This document shows positions 11,901-23,204 of a stretch of DNA of 64,000 nucleotides, one piece after another; positions within the stretch are counted from its first letter, which is position 1, and each line of letters begins with the position of its first letter. The position numbers were made by a program, and so were the translations under genes. The stretch comes from Daucus carota subsp. sativus. Its lineage: Eukaryota > Streptophyta > Magnoliopsida > Apiales > Apiaceae. The stretch spans positions 52,448,380-52,512,379 of the forward strand of contig NC_030383.2 of assembly GCF_001625215.2 (NCBI RefSeq). Reading direction: 5' to 3'. The notes below the pieces were generated by a model. That model was not told the origin of the DNA. It saw only the letters and a list, made by a program, of their open reading frames with translations, and ran no database searches.

Positions 11901-12713
11901 TTTGAGTTAAAGAATCTGGGAGAAGCTAGTTGATTTCTTAGTCTTGAAGTGGAGAAGTCAACTGATGGTTATTTTATCTCTCAAAGAGCTTATGTAAAGG
12001 ATCTGTTGCGTCGCTTTAACATGGAGGAGTCCAAAGAAAAGGCTATTTCAATTGAGCAGGGCCTGAAATTAACAAGTAGTGGAGGTGTTCCACTAAATGA
12101 TGCAACACCATTTCGACAGCTTGTGGGTAGTTTAATTTATTTAACTATCACAAGGCCTGAACTTTGTTACTCGGTTAGTGTGGTATCACAATTTATGCAA
12201 CATCCTACTTATCAACATTGGGATGCGGCGAAAAGGATTCTACGATATATTAAAGGCACTCTGGATTATGGTCTGATGTATAGAAATTGTGAAAAGATTC
12301 AACTAGTTGGGTACACAGATGCGGATTGGGCAGGTAGTGTAGAAGATAGGCATTTAACTACTGGATATTGTTTTAGTATGGGTTCATCAATGGTGTCCTG
12401 GTGCAGCAAGAAACAACCGGTTGTTGCTTTGTCGAGCACAGAAGCAGAGTATGTGGCAGCAAGCATGGCGGCACAGGAGTGTGTTAGGCTAAAATGATTG
12501 ATAAGAAGCATGCTTCGTGAGTTTAATTATGCTGTGCAGTTTAAGTGTGATAATGAAAGTGCTGTAAAATTAACTGCAAATCCAGTGTTTCATGCACGAA
12601 CAAAGCACATCGAAGTTCGATATCATTACATTCGTGAAACGGTGCTAAATCATGATATTAAATTAGAAAGTGTGTCGACAAACGAACAGGTGGCGGATAT
12701 TTTCACAAATTAA
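8904..12713 (+). pseudogene. Copia gag-pol polyprotein (broken)
   Basis: Domains in order are: gag (from 8904; SLEAYLQGQDLW, then a CCHC zinc knuckle at about 9650), aspartic protease (WILDSGCSHHVTGD, 9860), integrase (HTDLMG, RSDNGGEF and NGVSERK give the D, D and E, 10340-10640), RT (KWVYKLKK, WQLDVKNAFLYGEL, QSSRSWYGK, 11380-11740) and RNase H (YTDADWAGS, ALSSTEAEYVA, then the C-terminal end at 12713). It is split by frameshifts near 8980, 9320 and 11810 and by stops such as 9773, 10470, 11932 and 12495. The RT YVDD box reads YVND and the first zinc-knuckle Cys is Ser (TCT). It cannot make an active polyprotein. Confidence 0.92.
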
Positions 12714-12788
12714 GGCATTGGAAAGCCTAAGTTTGAGTTGCGCAGAAGTTCACTTGGAGTAGTATCGCAAGTTTGCTCTAAGGAGGGG

Positions 12789-13490
12789 TATTAAAAATAA
12801 TTAGTGCAAATTATTTCTTTTATTTATTTTGTTCTAGGTTTTATTTTCTGTAGAAGTTGTTTAAGTCGATGCTAGTTGGATAAGGTTGTTCCTGTTTCTT
12901 AGCAGTTTGAATAAGTCTTAGAGCAAGTCCAATAGGTGTGCTAAATCAAGTCTTAAATTCAAAAATAGGGAATATGGGATAAAATTGCACTCCAACACTA
13001 TGCTAGTGATGTGCTAAATCACTAGCACAAGCCTCCCCTTCCCTATTTTTAGAATATGCTAGCCACTTCTAAACTATTTTTATCATTAAAATATTCATTT
13101 CCATCTCTCCTCCACATCATTTTCCTCTTTTTTTTTTCCTCTTTCCCTCTTTTTTTCCCTTTCCCTTCCTTCTTTTAATATTATTATAATAATCGGGAAT
13201 GGATATAGGGAGTACTATTGGAGCTCATGTGCTAAATCACTAAGACATATTATTTTATGATATTTTTAAGAAACCTCTTAGCATAGTGTTGGACTTGCTC
13301 TTAGGAAGTTGAGAAATAAGTGGCGTAGTGGAGCATTTGTATTTTGTAGTATGATTAGTTTTAGTTTCAAATATATAAGTGATAGGCCTGCTTGTATTCA
13401 AACCACTATAGTTTATCACAATCATTTTCTTTCTCGAATGTTCAGTGTATTGTCTCTGTAATTGTTCTCAGCAAGCTTTCTTTTGTTTTA
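12789..13490 (+). repeat. 3' LTR of Copia element (interrupted by a MITE)
   Basis: It starts right after the polypurine tract AAGGAGGGG and ends near the point where DC1 homology resumes at about 13491. It is interrupted at 12921-13300. Its first base pair reads TA where TG is usual. Confidence 0.85.
12921..13300. mobile_element. Tourist-like (PIF/Harbinger) MITE
   Basis: The 380 bp insertion in the 3' LTR has 12-bp inverted termini GAGCAAGTCCAA and a 3-bp target duplication TTA at 12918-12920 and 13301-13303. Removing it restores continuity with the 5' LTR (AAGTCTTAGGAA). It is non-coding with a pyrimidine-rich tract at 13125-13170. TTA duplication and terminus fit PIF/Harbinger MITEs. Confidence 0.92.
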
Positions 13491-13808
13491 TGATGTTTAT
13501 GAATGAGCGGAGGCAATAATAATAGTGAAAAGACTGATCACACTCATCACAATTATAGAGCCACCTCTGATTATCAACTTACTTGGATCGAATGCATAAA
13601 TTGTAATAACCTGAAATCTACTGCAAGTTTCACATACCCACCCCAATTTTATAGTGACTTGCACTACATTTAGAATCGGAGAGAGGATTCTGAACAAGGG
13701 GTGGTGTTTGTGAGATTTATGCCTAATGCTAGTGGGTAAGAATACACAACGTGCGTCAAATCTGATATTACAAGTCTCACAGAGATAGTAAAAACCATTT
13801 GCATAGTA

Positions 13809-15973
13809 CTAGTTGATAACCCGTGCAAGCACGTATTTAAATAAAATTTTAAAATTTGTTATTTATTTGAAGAATAATATCTTTAAATTATACTTATTTA
13901 AATTATTGTTTTTAAGTGATATTTAAATTATTGTTATTTAATATAAGACTTTCTATATATTCAATTTGATCCAACTACAAATTTATTTCATAACGATATG
14001 GGTCCCGTTTCTATGGAGTCCACAAAATAAGAGTATTGGAGTCCAAAATTATTTAAAAATAATCTACTCGTTTCAATTTTAATTTTTTTAATCTACAATA
14101 TTTGTAAACATCTGACAATTTGCAGGTTATGTTTCACAATATAATTGTTGTAATCAAAAGATAAAACAATTATCTTATAAATCACTAAACGCTATATATG
14201 TTCTAAAATATAACTCATAGGTAGAATAATGATCTTAATGATTGTTAATGTTGAAAAATATTAATAATTAATTGATAGTTATATATTTAAAAATACTTAA
14301 AGATGGTAAATTATATATAAATTTGAATAATAAAATATATTATTTATGATTAAACTAAAAGATTATGACTGGTACTTACTGCGGCTGAAATGCGGACTTT
14401 ATGGAAATTAACTCTAAAAGTATGTTTTATTTTAGTAAAATTAATATGTTGTTTGATGATTTTAAATTGTGAAAATAATATGCAAAATCAACACATATAA
14501 GTTCGTTTATAGCTTCTTTAATCTTGAAAAAAAATTCAAAATTTTAAGTCGTAATTATTTTATTCATTTAATAGGCAAACATTATATATAATTTTAGTTG
14601 GTGTTTTTGAAGATCTAATAGTTGTTGTAGTTGTTTTATAAACTAATATTGTAGTTTGACAAAATTAATTAACTTTGCAAAAGTAATTTGACATCAAATA
14701 TTTTGACACAGGTCTAGAGTTTCGGTTCTTTTATTATATGTTGCAATATGAACAATGACTTCATTTTCTTTGAGTTTCTATTTGTCAAGTCAGTGTTACA
14801 ACCGCCTTATTCGTCTTTATCGCAATCTTCTGAAAAATACTGAATGATATTAATAATTATTATTAAAAAATATATGATCAAGTTTTTTGGTACTTTGGTA
14901 TCAATATTGAATCTTGTTTATTTTAATTCTGAAATATGATAGAAATTTTATAGTTTCGTTTCATAAATTAAATTGTATGAGTTTATAAAATTAAAACGAA
15001 TATTTGACGTATGTCTAGAGTTTCGGAGCTTTTATTATATGTTCCAATATGGACAATGACTTTATTTTCTTTGAGTTTCTATTTGTCAAGTCAGGGTTAC
15101 CACGCCTTATTCGTCTTTATCGAAATCTTCTGAAAAACACTAAATGATAATAATTATTATTATTAAAAAAATATATGACCCAGTTTTTTGGTACTTTAGT
15201 ATAAATATTGAATCTTGTTTATTTTGATTCTGAAATATGATAGAAATTTTAAAAATTTATTTCGTAAATTAATTTGTATGATTTTTAAAAATTGAAACGA
15301 ATAATTTCGTTGACATTATTATTTAATTGATAGGATATTTTATTAATATCAATATGAATTCCTTATTTATTTGAGCTCTGAAGCATGCTAAAAGATTTAT
15401 AGAGTTGTTCCATATATTAAATTATTTAAGTTTTAAAAAATTAAAACAAATAGTTTTGTTGGTAATATATTTTTATTAGTGAGATAATTGTTATAATACA
15501 AAATACTGTCAAATATAGAAGTTTTTGGATATTAGTAATAATTGTTAAATAAAAAATAATATGATAATAGCCAAATTTTGATATGAATTCTATAGAACTG
15601 TTTCATAAGTTAAATTGTTAGCGATTTAACTGTGCGGATAGGATAAATGTTATATTACAAAATCCTAAACACCGTAGAAGTCTTTTTTATATATATCAGT
15701 ATAATAATCTTAACTAATATTGAAATTTTTCATAATAAAATCCGAATCAATATAGAAGTTTTTTCATAAAATTCTAATCAATATAGAAGTCTTTTACTCT
15801 TAATGAATATTGAGGTCTTTAATAATAAAATTATATTCAATATAGAAGTCTTTTGATAATAGTATAATAATGATTATAAAATTCTAATCAATATGAAAAT
15901 GACCAAATTTTGGTAATTTTGATACCAATGTTCAACTGAAATATAGTTTCGGCTTATAAACAAAGGGTATTGA
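13809..15973 (-). mobile_element. Helitron-like element inside DC1 copy B
   Basis: Read on the minus strand the right end is the Helitron 3' signature: a GC-rich hairpin around CGTGCTTGCACG, then GGGTTATCAA and CTAG at 13812-13809, followed by host T. The proposed 5' end at 15973 reads TCAATACCC and then ATAAGCC, resembling the 54392 end. The host base beside the 5' end is G instead of the expected A on that strand, so this end is less certain. The 2.2 kb body is very AT-rich and non-coding and contains a 301-bp tandem duplication. The gap it makes in DC1 homology supports these borders to within a few bases. Confidence 0.65.
14702..15303. repeat. 301-bp tandem duplication
   Basis: Two head-to-tail copies (14702-15002, 15003-15303) share GTCTAGAGTTTCGG, TTTGAGTTTCTATTTGTC and CGCCTTATTCGTCTTTATCG. 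They have diverged by point changes and small indels, so the duplication is not recent. Confidence 0.88.
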
Positions 15974-16242
15974 CGTGCAAACTACACATTCCACAAAATT
16001 ATAAACCTATTGGCACAAAAAGAGTGGAGGAAGAAACCATATTCAATGCACGCGCAGTAGCATGGATGAGAAAGTGTTATTGGTTGAACGCACGTTACGC
16101 ACCCATCACGTATCAAGGTTCTTCTATCACCATCACTGTCATTGTTATCACCGGCCTTGTTATCATTCATAGTAGCAGTAAGCTCGTTCAGTTCTAATGG
16201 ATGTTGTGGGTGACTCCAGTGTTGTTCAATAGTAGGTGGATC

Positions 16243-16802
16243 TAGAGGTGGCAAAATATGGTTTTGGTTTGGTTTTGGTTCTTATAAAATGGATTTAGTT
16301 TGAATAATAAATGAACCAAAACCATTTTCAAACCATATATTAATAGATGTGGTTATGGTTTTAGTTTGAATTATGGGTAACTAGTTTAGTAAGTAAAAAT
16401 AAGAGTATTATATCATGAACAAAAATTAATACGCTCAAGTGACAATATAATGAATACTAAATATAACAATAGTGTGTGTGAGTGTGTGCGTTGATGTAGT
16501 GGTTCAAGCTCTTGGCTTCTCCAAGTAAGGTCATGAGTTCGAATCATGGGATGTGCATGTGTGGTAATTAGCAAAAAGAAAGAAAAAAAAAAAAGAAAAA
16601 GAACATAATATTGGGTGTAGAGAGTTATAAGAAATCTTAAAAGTGAGACCAAATATGGTTGGATCCATATTTTGTGAGAAATGTGAGACTACAAACCAAA
16701 CCAAATCCATTTTTCTAAATGTGATTTCAAATGAATCCAAATCCACAATTTTGGTTTGGTTTGGATTGGTTTAATGGTTTTTCAACCATATTGCCACCTC
16801 TA
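16243..16802. mobile_element. hAT-type MITE in DC1 copy B
   Basis: The 560 bp element has inverted termini TAGAGGTGGCAA and a perfect 8-bp target duplication GGTGGATC at 16235-16242 and 16803-16810. Subterminal GGTTTGGTTTTGG-type arrays face each other at both ends, a layout like the element at 5496 but with a different sequence. It is inserted in the coding part of a DC1 module. It carries a tRNA-like stretch at about 16478-16600. Confidence 0.93.
16478..16600 (+). repeat. Possible tRNA-derived SINE nested in the hAT MITE
   Basis: GATGTAGTGGTTCAAGC resembles an A box and GAGTTCGAATC a B box about 45 bp later. An A-rich tail (16570-16603) follows. This is the layout of plant tRNA-derived SINEs. 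The acceptor stem cannot be folded, so it is not a tRNA gene. Target duplications were not resolved. Confidence 0.5.
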
Positions 16803-16860
16803 GGTGGATCGTTCGGCATTGTTGATCTATTGACACTACATTCACCCTCCTCTGAATTGC

Positions 16861-17352
16861 TTTTATAATTCTTCATATATTATTATAATACTTTTATGAT
16901 GAATAACATATCATAATTTGAAAGAAGTTATAAGACTTAATTTAAAAAAAAAAAATTAATCCTCAATTCTTTATAATTCTGAAAAAGAAACAAATGTACT
17001 TGCATTATCATGGTGAAGATTTCATCTGAATTGCTTTCCTATTATCATACAGTTGCAGCCTGCACGGTTTAATTTGTTAAATTCATTTGTTTTGAACTTT
17101 TAGTTTTGAATAAAAGCTAATTCAGCTGTACTGGGAGAATTTTATCATTCTATGAATAAACTAGGAATCATACTACTGATTAAGTAGATACTCTCGGTAA
17201 ACAGAGATGAGAACAACGGAGATATCACTTGAAGAGTAAAAAAAATACATATTAGCCAATTTTAGCAAACAAAGCACGAAAACGAAAGAATACAAAAAAC
17301 TGATGACGAGGGAGTGGAGATCCGAATTAAGCCTGGGTAGATCTCAACTTAT
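16861..17352. other. AT-rich spacer downstream of DC1 copy C
   Basis: No gene or element recognised. Confidence 0.4.
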
Positions 17353-18816
17353 TTACTCACCATGTCCACTTCTTATACAGAAGATGCAGGCAAGATATCC
17401 ACATCCTTCACATTCGAAAAAGAACTGTTGTTTGTAGCCACGTCCACAAGTAGCACATGAGAACGTTACTAGAGAATTCTTTCTTGCAACTCTCTTCAGT
17501 GCAAGTGTGTGTGGTTCATTGTCAATACTATGCTTGATTGTTCCTCATGTCTTGACATTATCGTATGAACAGAGGCAATGGTTGTGAAAAGACTGATCAC
17601 ATTCATCGTCACAATGATAAAGCCACCTCTGATTATCAACTTGTTCTTCACAAATTTGACAATAGAATACTCCCTCGTAGAAGAATGGAGGGAGTCTCAA
17701 GATTAGAGAGTGATCGTCATATTTGTTTTTCATCCTAGTTGGATAAAATGTACAATATATACTGATCTCGACGCTACTGCAAGTTTCGCATGCAGATGCC
17801 AATCTATCAGTCATAAACAAATCACTTACAAAACACTTTCTACTGGTGGATGGGCGCTGAATGAGGGAGTGGTGTTTGTGAGATTGATGCCTAATTCTGG
17901 TAGGCAAGAATACACAGCGGATATCGACGTTGATATCACAGGTGTCACATTCATAGTAGAACTCATTGGTGCTGCTATTGCAAATTCCACAAAACTATAA
18001 AATTGAAGCTCCTGGTTGAGAGAGAGTGAATGGTGGGGGTGAGAAGAAGATGCTCCTGCCGGCAACTCATGTGGCAGCTTATTGACACATAAGAAGTGGA
18101 GGAAGAAGCCACATTCAAAGCACGCATAGTAACTTGGATGAGAACTCGTTATAGGTTGAACGCACCCATCACATATCAACACCCTTTTATCATTATCATC
18201 GTCGTCGTTATCATCCACGCTAACAGTGAACTGGAGCAGTTCTAGAGAATGCTCCTCATGACTCCAATGTCCTACAATAATACGTGGATCGTCATTCACT
18301 GTTGATATAGTGGCCTTGTTTTCATCATCATCCTGAATTTCAACTTGAAACTTGCTTTCAAAGCTTCCGTTTTCTCATAACAAGCATTATAGTTAAACAA
18401 AGCTTGCCTCTGCAATGTGAGTGTGTGGTCTGGATGACCTTGGTGACTAATCACTTTGTCTTTACAACCAAAAGCACAAATGACACATATGTTAATATAA
18501 CAATCCACACATGCATAAACGAACTTCACATCATTACGACGACAAATATCACAAAAGGAACCAACAGGCACTGGTAGTAGAGCTAGAGGGTGTGGGTCTT
18601 TCATATGACGAACAATCTGTGTGGGAAGTTGAGCACAGCTCTTATGGAGGTAGAAACTTTGACAATAGAATATGTTGCTAGTGCATGTATACGTAGGAGA
18701 GCCAATAAAGGATTGGTCGCAAAGAGAACAGGTAGCATCAGCTTCGATAACGTCATCCTCTTTCAATCTCAGTGAGTGCTCGGGGTGGCTAAAGTGCTCA
18801 ACTGTTGAACCAGACA
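17353..18816 (-). pseudogene. DC1-domain protein, copy C, near full length but broken
   Basis: The ATG at 18816 gives MSGSTVEHFSHPEHSLRLKE. About eight DC1 modules follow, each with an H-x2-H start and paired C-x2-C, for example CSLCDQSF, CDICRRND, GCVQPI with CFECGFFLHFLC, CGICNSSTNEFYYEC, ACETCSSVEISIYC, CQICEEQV and, last, CATCGRGY with CEGCGYLACIFC, ending TAA at 17353. The frame is broken three times: an indel near 18370 (after NYNACYE), a 1-bp loss near 17994 (before CGIC) and an in-frame TGA at 17545. An upstream in-frame ATG at 18931 is less like DC1 starts. Members of this family usually have one large exon, so introns are unlikely to explain the shifts. Sequencing error could explain one but hardly all three. 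Confidence 0.85.
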
Positions 18817-18931
18817 TTATTGTAAATGAAACAGAAACAGAAACAGAATGATTTTTGCTATAGCTTCTGGTATTTTGAGTTGGAACTGGTTTACAACACC
18901 ACAGACTCATAGTCACAGACCATAGTAGCAA

Positions 18932-20036
18932 CTAGCAAGTCCAGACATATAAAGAAAAAAGTTGATAAAATGAAGTAGTAATCTTACTTCATTGTAGTCA
19001 CGTGCATAGCACCAACCCTCTGTGGCTCTATCTAGTTGAACTCTTAATTCTAAATTTTAGGAGGATATGAAAAAATAGAGCTTCAATGCCTTACTCTCTC
19101 CTTTCTTTTAAAGAGGTGCTCCTAACTTATTTTCATTGAATAAAATAATCAGTTCTATTTTTATTCATTTCTCTACAACTTATTTTCATTAAATAAAATA
19201 ATTACTTCCATCTATTTCTCTAATATATTTTCTATTTCTTTTAAAGAGCATCTAGGTGCTCCTAACTTATTTTCATTAATAAAATAATCACTTACTTCTA
19301 TTTCTAAACTTTAAGAGTATATGAAAAAATAGAGCTCCTCAAACAAACTCTTAACTCCTTAAATTTTAGGAGGATATGAAAAAATAGTAGTAATCCTACT
19401 TAATTGTAGTCACGTGAATAGAATAATGTGTTTATTAATGAATATATATATATTGTTAAAATTAAGAAACGTGTTTAAATTGATATATATTAATTAAGTG
19501 TGTTAATTAAGTTTTTTTATCTAATAGGTAAATAGATTCTTAAATAGTTATTCTTGTCAAATGACTAATTAAAAAATTAGGCTGAATATGTATATTTTAA
19601 TGTGAACATATATATATATATATAACACACACATATATTATATGCTAGTGATCAAATCTCAAATACAAACTAAAATCTTGAATCACTAGTTTATACTGTA
19701 TTAATCACTATTTTACATTGTAAAGTCTGCAATTTTTATTTTTCAATATTCAAAAAATCTACTTATCATAATCATTAATTATCGATTATAAATAATCAGT
19801 TAATGTAATAGGAGGTGTATGACAGTAGTAAGTGATGAGAGGAGTTGTGTAATGGTGGTAAGGAGTCGCTACTTGTAATAAGTTATGATGTCAAGCGACG
19901 TTTGCTATTAGGGATGGTAACCGGTGGTGCCTAGACGTTTGCTATTAGGGATGGTAACCGGTGGTGCCTAGTGATAAAAAGTGTTGGTATGGTGGGAGGA
20001 AGTTCTTTATCGGAGTACGGGTGAAGATGATGATTA
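18932..20036. repeat. Intergenic DNA with short duplications
   Basis: Short duplicated blocks occur: GTAATCTTACTTCATTGTAG at 18977 recurs near 19388; GGTGCTCCTAACTTATTTTC occurs near 19123 and 19255; GGAGGATATGAAAAAATAG occurs near 19061 and 19370. A 37-bp unit (ACGTTTGCTATTAGGGATGG start) is repeated head to tail at 19898-19934 and 19935-19971 without mismatch, so that duplication is recent. No gene seen. Confidence 0.75.
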
Positions 20037-20317
20037 CTCCCTCCGTCCCTTCCATTTCTTTACACTTTCCTTTTTGGGGTGTCCCATCCAATTCTTTACA
20101 TTTCAAAACTTACCAAAAATAGTCAATGGGTCCCACCACTTCTCCACTTTTCTTTCCTTTTCACACTACTTTTACTTCACTATCTTCTTTTTATACATTA
20201 AAAATCAATGGGTCCCACCACTTCACCCACTTTTCTTTCTCTTTTCCACTATTTTATACATATTTCTTAACCTCCGTGCCCAACCTATTTGATAAGAAAT
20301 GGGAGGGACGGAGGGAG
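20037..20317. mobile_element. Stowaway MITE
   Basis: The 281 bp element has termini CTCCCTCCGTCCC and complement and a TA target duplication at 20035-20036 and 20318-20319. This is the classic plant Stowaway (Tc1/mariner) terminus. It is the same family as the outer element at 54634-55222, sharing TCAATGGGTCCCACCACTTC-like blocks. Confidence 0.95.
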
Positions 20318-20319
20318 TA

Positions 20320-21111
20320 TATATTTTGTATATATTAACTCATCACCCGTGCAATGCATGAGAGCTTTTTAATAATTTTAATAATTTTTATTTTTAATAT
20401 ATTTAAAAGTTAAAAAAAATATTTATCAATAAAAAATCATAATTTTTAATTAAATTAAAATAAAATATAAAATTATATTTTTTTTAAAGTCAGAACTACT
20501 TGTGATGTATTAATAATTTTGGTTGATTTGTAGTTGGAGGGGAGTTATGTGTAATATCAACTTTTATTCTTCACGTCTTTTTCTTAATTTATTTATTTTT
20601 GAATTAAGAAAAGTAATCATAAACATGCAAGCAGAAGGCATAATCATCCGGTGCTACTTTTGGGGAGTTTTTTCTTGGCCAATGTTTTTTATTTTTTTCC
20701 CGCTTAGCCAAGTTAAGTTTTTCCCATATGTGCCAGTCAATTAATAATTTCTTTTAAAACATATCATTTTTTATTTATCATGCATGTATTAAATTAACCT
20801 TATTAATTTTAATATTTGAATAATATCATTTTTGTTTAATATATTTTTTAAGAAAATGTATATATAATTAAATTATAATGGTGTGATTTATATGCTTCTG
20901 GACTTAAAATTGGTTAGTAACATTTAATTTGGATTTTAAAAGGAAATGTTTTGGATTAGGAAAAGAAATTATAAATATGCAAATAAATATAGTTGACTCA
21001 TAATTTCCTTATTGTAATCTAGCGGTACTTATTTATCTTGTATATGATCCATTTGATGGTAATGAGACCATACACCATGCAATCAAGTCTCTTGTGCTTA
21101 TTATATATAAA
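20320..21111. other. AT-rich intergenic DNA
   Basis: No gene seen. CACCCGTGCAATGCATGAG at 20343 resembles a decayed Helitron hairpin, but no CTRR end fits. Confidence 0.4.
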
Positions 21112-21175
21112 CTAGGGAATTATGCCCGCGCTACGCGAGCTCCCTTTACGAAATATTAAAATTTATACATACTAT

Positions 21176-21560
21176 TGTTTATTATGCAAAAAATGATTTG
21201 TGATGGTTATTAACGACATTTTATGAAAAGTAACTGCATAATTAGGCGATAGTTATGCCTTACTTTGCAAATTAACTATATCATGCCAAGATACTTACTT
21301 TCATTTGAAAAATAACATAAGTATAATTAGCATACTGGTCTCTTCACATTGCCGAATTATACATCGAATTGTTTATTATGTCCAAAAAAATTATTCGAAA
21401 TTTAGTAACATTATTTTATGAAAAATAATTGCATCATTCGGAGATACTTATGACTTACTTTGTAAATTAATTGAATCATGAAAACATACTTACTTTCTCG
21501 TGAAGAACAACTTAAGTATAATTATTATACACGCCTCGTCACAGTTTTGACTGTTTTTGC
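21176..21560. repeat. Diverged tandem duplication, about 195-bp unit
   Basis: The copies start near 21176 and 21371. Shared blocks include CTTACTTTG.AAATTAA, CATACTTACTTTC-like and AAGTATAATTA. It lies just inside the Helitron 3' end. Confidence 0.65.
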
Positions 21561-22013
21561 ACCACCGAAAAAAAAAAGGCTGAAACTTTTTCTATAAACT
21601 ATGTTCTCTATAAAAAAAGTCTGAGTTCGGTCGTACTCCTGAAGAAACTTAAGTATTATTTTTTCTACCGCAAAAATAAATAATAATCTGAACACATTGG
21701 AAATGAAGTACATAGTGATATCATATTAGATTTTATTAATTTTTTTTTTGATAAGTCAGGATTATATTATATAACAAAGCTTCTCACACTTGATAATGGG
21801 GAAGAATATACAGCAGTGACAAAGTAACAAAGAAAACAAACCAGAGGCAAACCAAAAGAAACCAAAGCTTGCCCTGGAAACTGAATAAGCAACACACTGT
21901 TGAGCGAAAACTAAAGCAAAAGAGGATAGCTACTAATATTAAACATAGAAATAGATAGCTGCAGAAACATGACACCGTGCCAGCAGAGACTTCAGTCAAG
22001 ATAACCCAGAGGA

Positions 22014-22100
22014 GGTTCATTCGCAAAGAGGGACCTTTCCGGGCCAAGACTGCCAACAAAGGAGTCTTCAACTGCTCCTTCCAGGAGTTCATCCATCTCA
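22014..22100 (-). pseudogene. Exon-like fragment, unidentified
   Basis: After a good acceptor (GCATGCAG at 22101) one minus-strand frame reads EMDELLEGAVEDSFVGSLG and continues to a TGA near 22012. The acidic composition suggests real coding origin. No family is recognised. Confidence 0.35.
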
Positions 22101-23204
22101 CTGCATGCAGATCAACAATAAAATGCAATGCATTTCTTTCTGATCATTAATTAGCACTGAAAATACAGCACCTCCTGCACCACTGATCCCCACTTACCAA
22201 ACTAAAAACTAAATAATATTGTTAAAACAGAGGATCAAAGATACACAAACACATCTTACAGGAAAAAAAAAAAAAAAGATACACAAACACACTTTATCCA
22301 AATGCTAATCAGTTCACCCGTAAAAACCTTTAATTTGATTGCACCTGCAAAAACCCGCAACTTGAATTAATTGCAAAAACCTGTAACTTGAATTCATCAT
22401 ACTTCTCTGAAAATCTTGCTGCAACAAATATTTCTAATATTTATGTATTTAAATTTTTAATAATAACCATTAATATCTTAACAGTTATTTTACATGAATA
22501 TTAGAAAAATGAATACAGTCATTTAAAACCTTTGCAAAATAGTTGATCAAAATTGGATTTTTGAGCTTGTGCCAGTACTGACAATATCAACCATGCTACT
22601 TTCTAAAGGTTGCTCACACAGACTAATGCAAAAATTTATTATTGAAGATTTATACTTAACTGGCCAGAGTACAAATTTAATGTATCAAGACCCGATAAAC
22701 ATGACGGCCAATACACATTCACAAATGTTAATGAGAAAATCCATAACACATTCAAAATTTCGAATAAATCAATAAGATAATATGGAAACATGTAAATTGA
22801 ATTGTGCATATACAATATATTTGGAGACATAAAAGGACTTAGAGTGAAACACACTAAATAGAAGGAGATGACTGAGATAAGATGCTTGCACATATACCCA
22901 AACTTTGATGATTCTGGAAAGCTCCTTTGCCTTTAATGGCTTCGGCAGTCCCTTTAGATACTTCACCCAAAATAATTAAAAGTAATTTGTATTAAAATAA
23001 CAAAGTAGCTAAAAAAATCAATATCAAGTTTCAATCAAAAAGCATCCCTGGTTATAAAGAAAATTAAATGATACTTAATCCAACCATGTAAAACGTAGAT
23101 AAACTTGAAATACATTCCGAAAGAAACTATAACACTTAAATTAAAATGCATAAATCTATTAATCTTAGCAGACTGCTTTGTACTTGATGAAAGAAAGCTC
23201 ACTT

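Larger units (their letters stand above)
7503..13490 (+). mobile_element. Decayed Copia LTR retrotransposon
   Basis: This is a full-order Copia element on the plus strand: 5' LTR, PBS like initiator-Met tRNA (TGGTATTAGAG at 8806), gag, protease, integrase, RT, RNase H, PPT AAGGAGGGG at 12780-12788, 3' LTR. The 3' LTR starts directly after the PPT at 12789, but its first roughly 65 bp have no counterpart at the 5' LTR, which is truncated at 7503. No target duplication is found, which fits a deletion across the left end. Aligned LTR parts differ at several percent of sites by eye, so the insertion is not recent. Each LTR has been invaded by a different DNA element (7643-8692 and 12921-13300). 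Confidence 0.92.
13491..16860 (-). pseudogene. DC1-domain gene, copy B, split by two transposons
   Basis: Minus-strand homology to copy C runs in three blocks: 16860-16803, 16242-15974 and 13808-13491. The first two blocks meet cleanly when the hAT MITE (16243-16802) is removed, giving the module HWSHPQHPLELNEL followed by a Cys pair and CYCACIEYGFFLHSFC. The third block has VCETCSRFQ and the Cys/His-rich C-terminal module. A Helitron-like element separates blocks two and three. Frames change and stops occur (for example 13497), and there is a Cys-to-Tyr type change in CIEYGFF relative to CFECGFF in copy C. The Copia 3' LTR abuts the 3' side. Confidence 0.82.

Noticed and set aside
16490..16545. 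tRNA gene
   Set aside because: A/B-box-like sequences exist but no acceptor or anticodon stem folds; treated as SINE-like.
20331..20360. Third Helitron 3' end (CACCCGTGCAATGCATGAG)
   Set aside because: The hairpin is broken and no CTRR plus T follows; too decayed to call.
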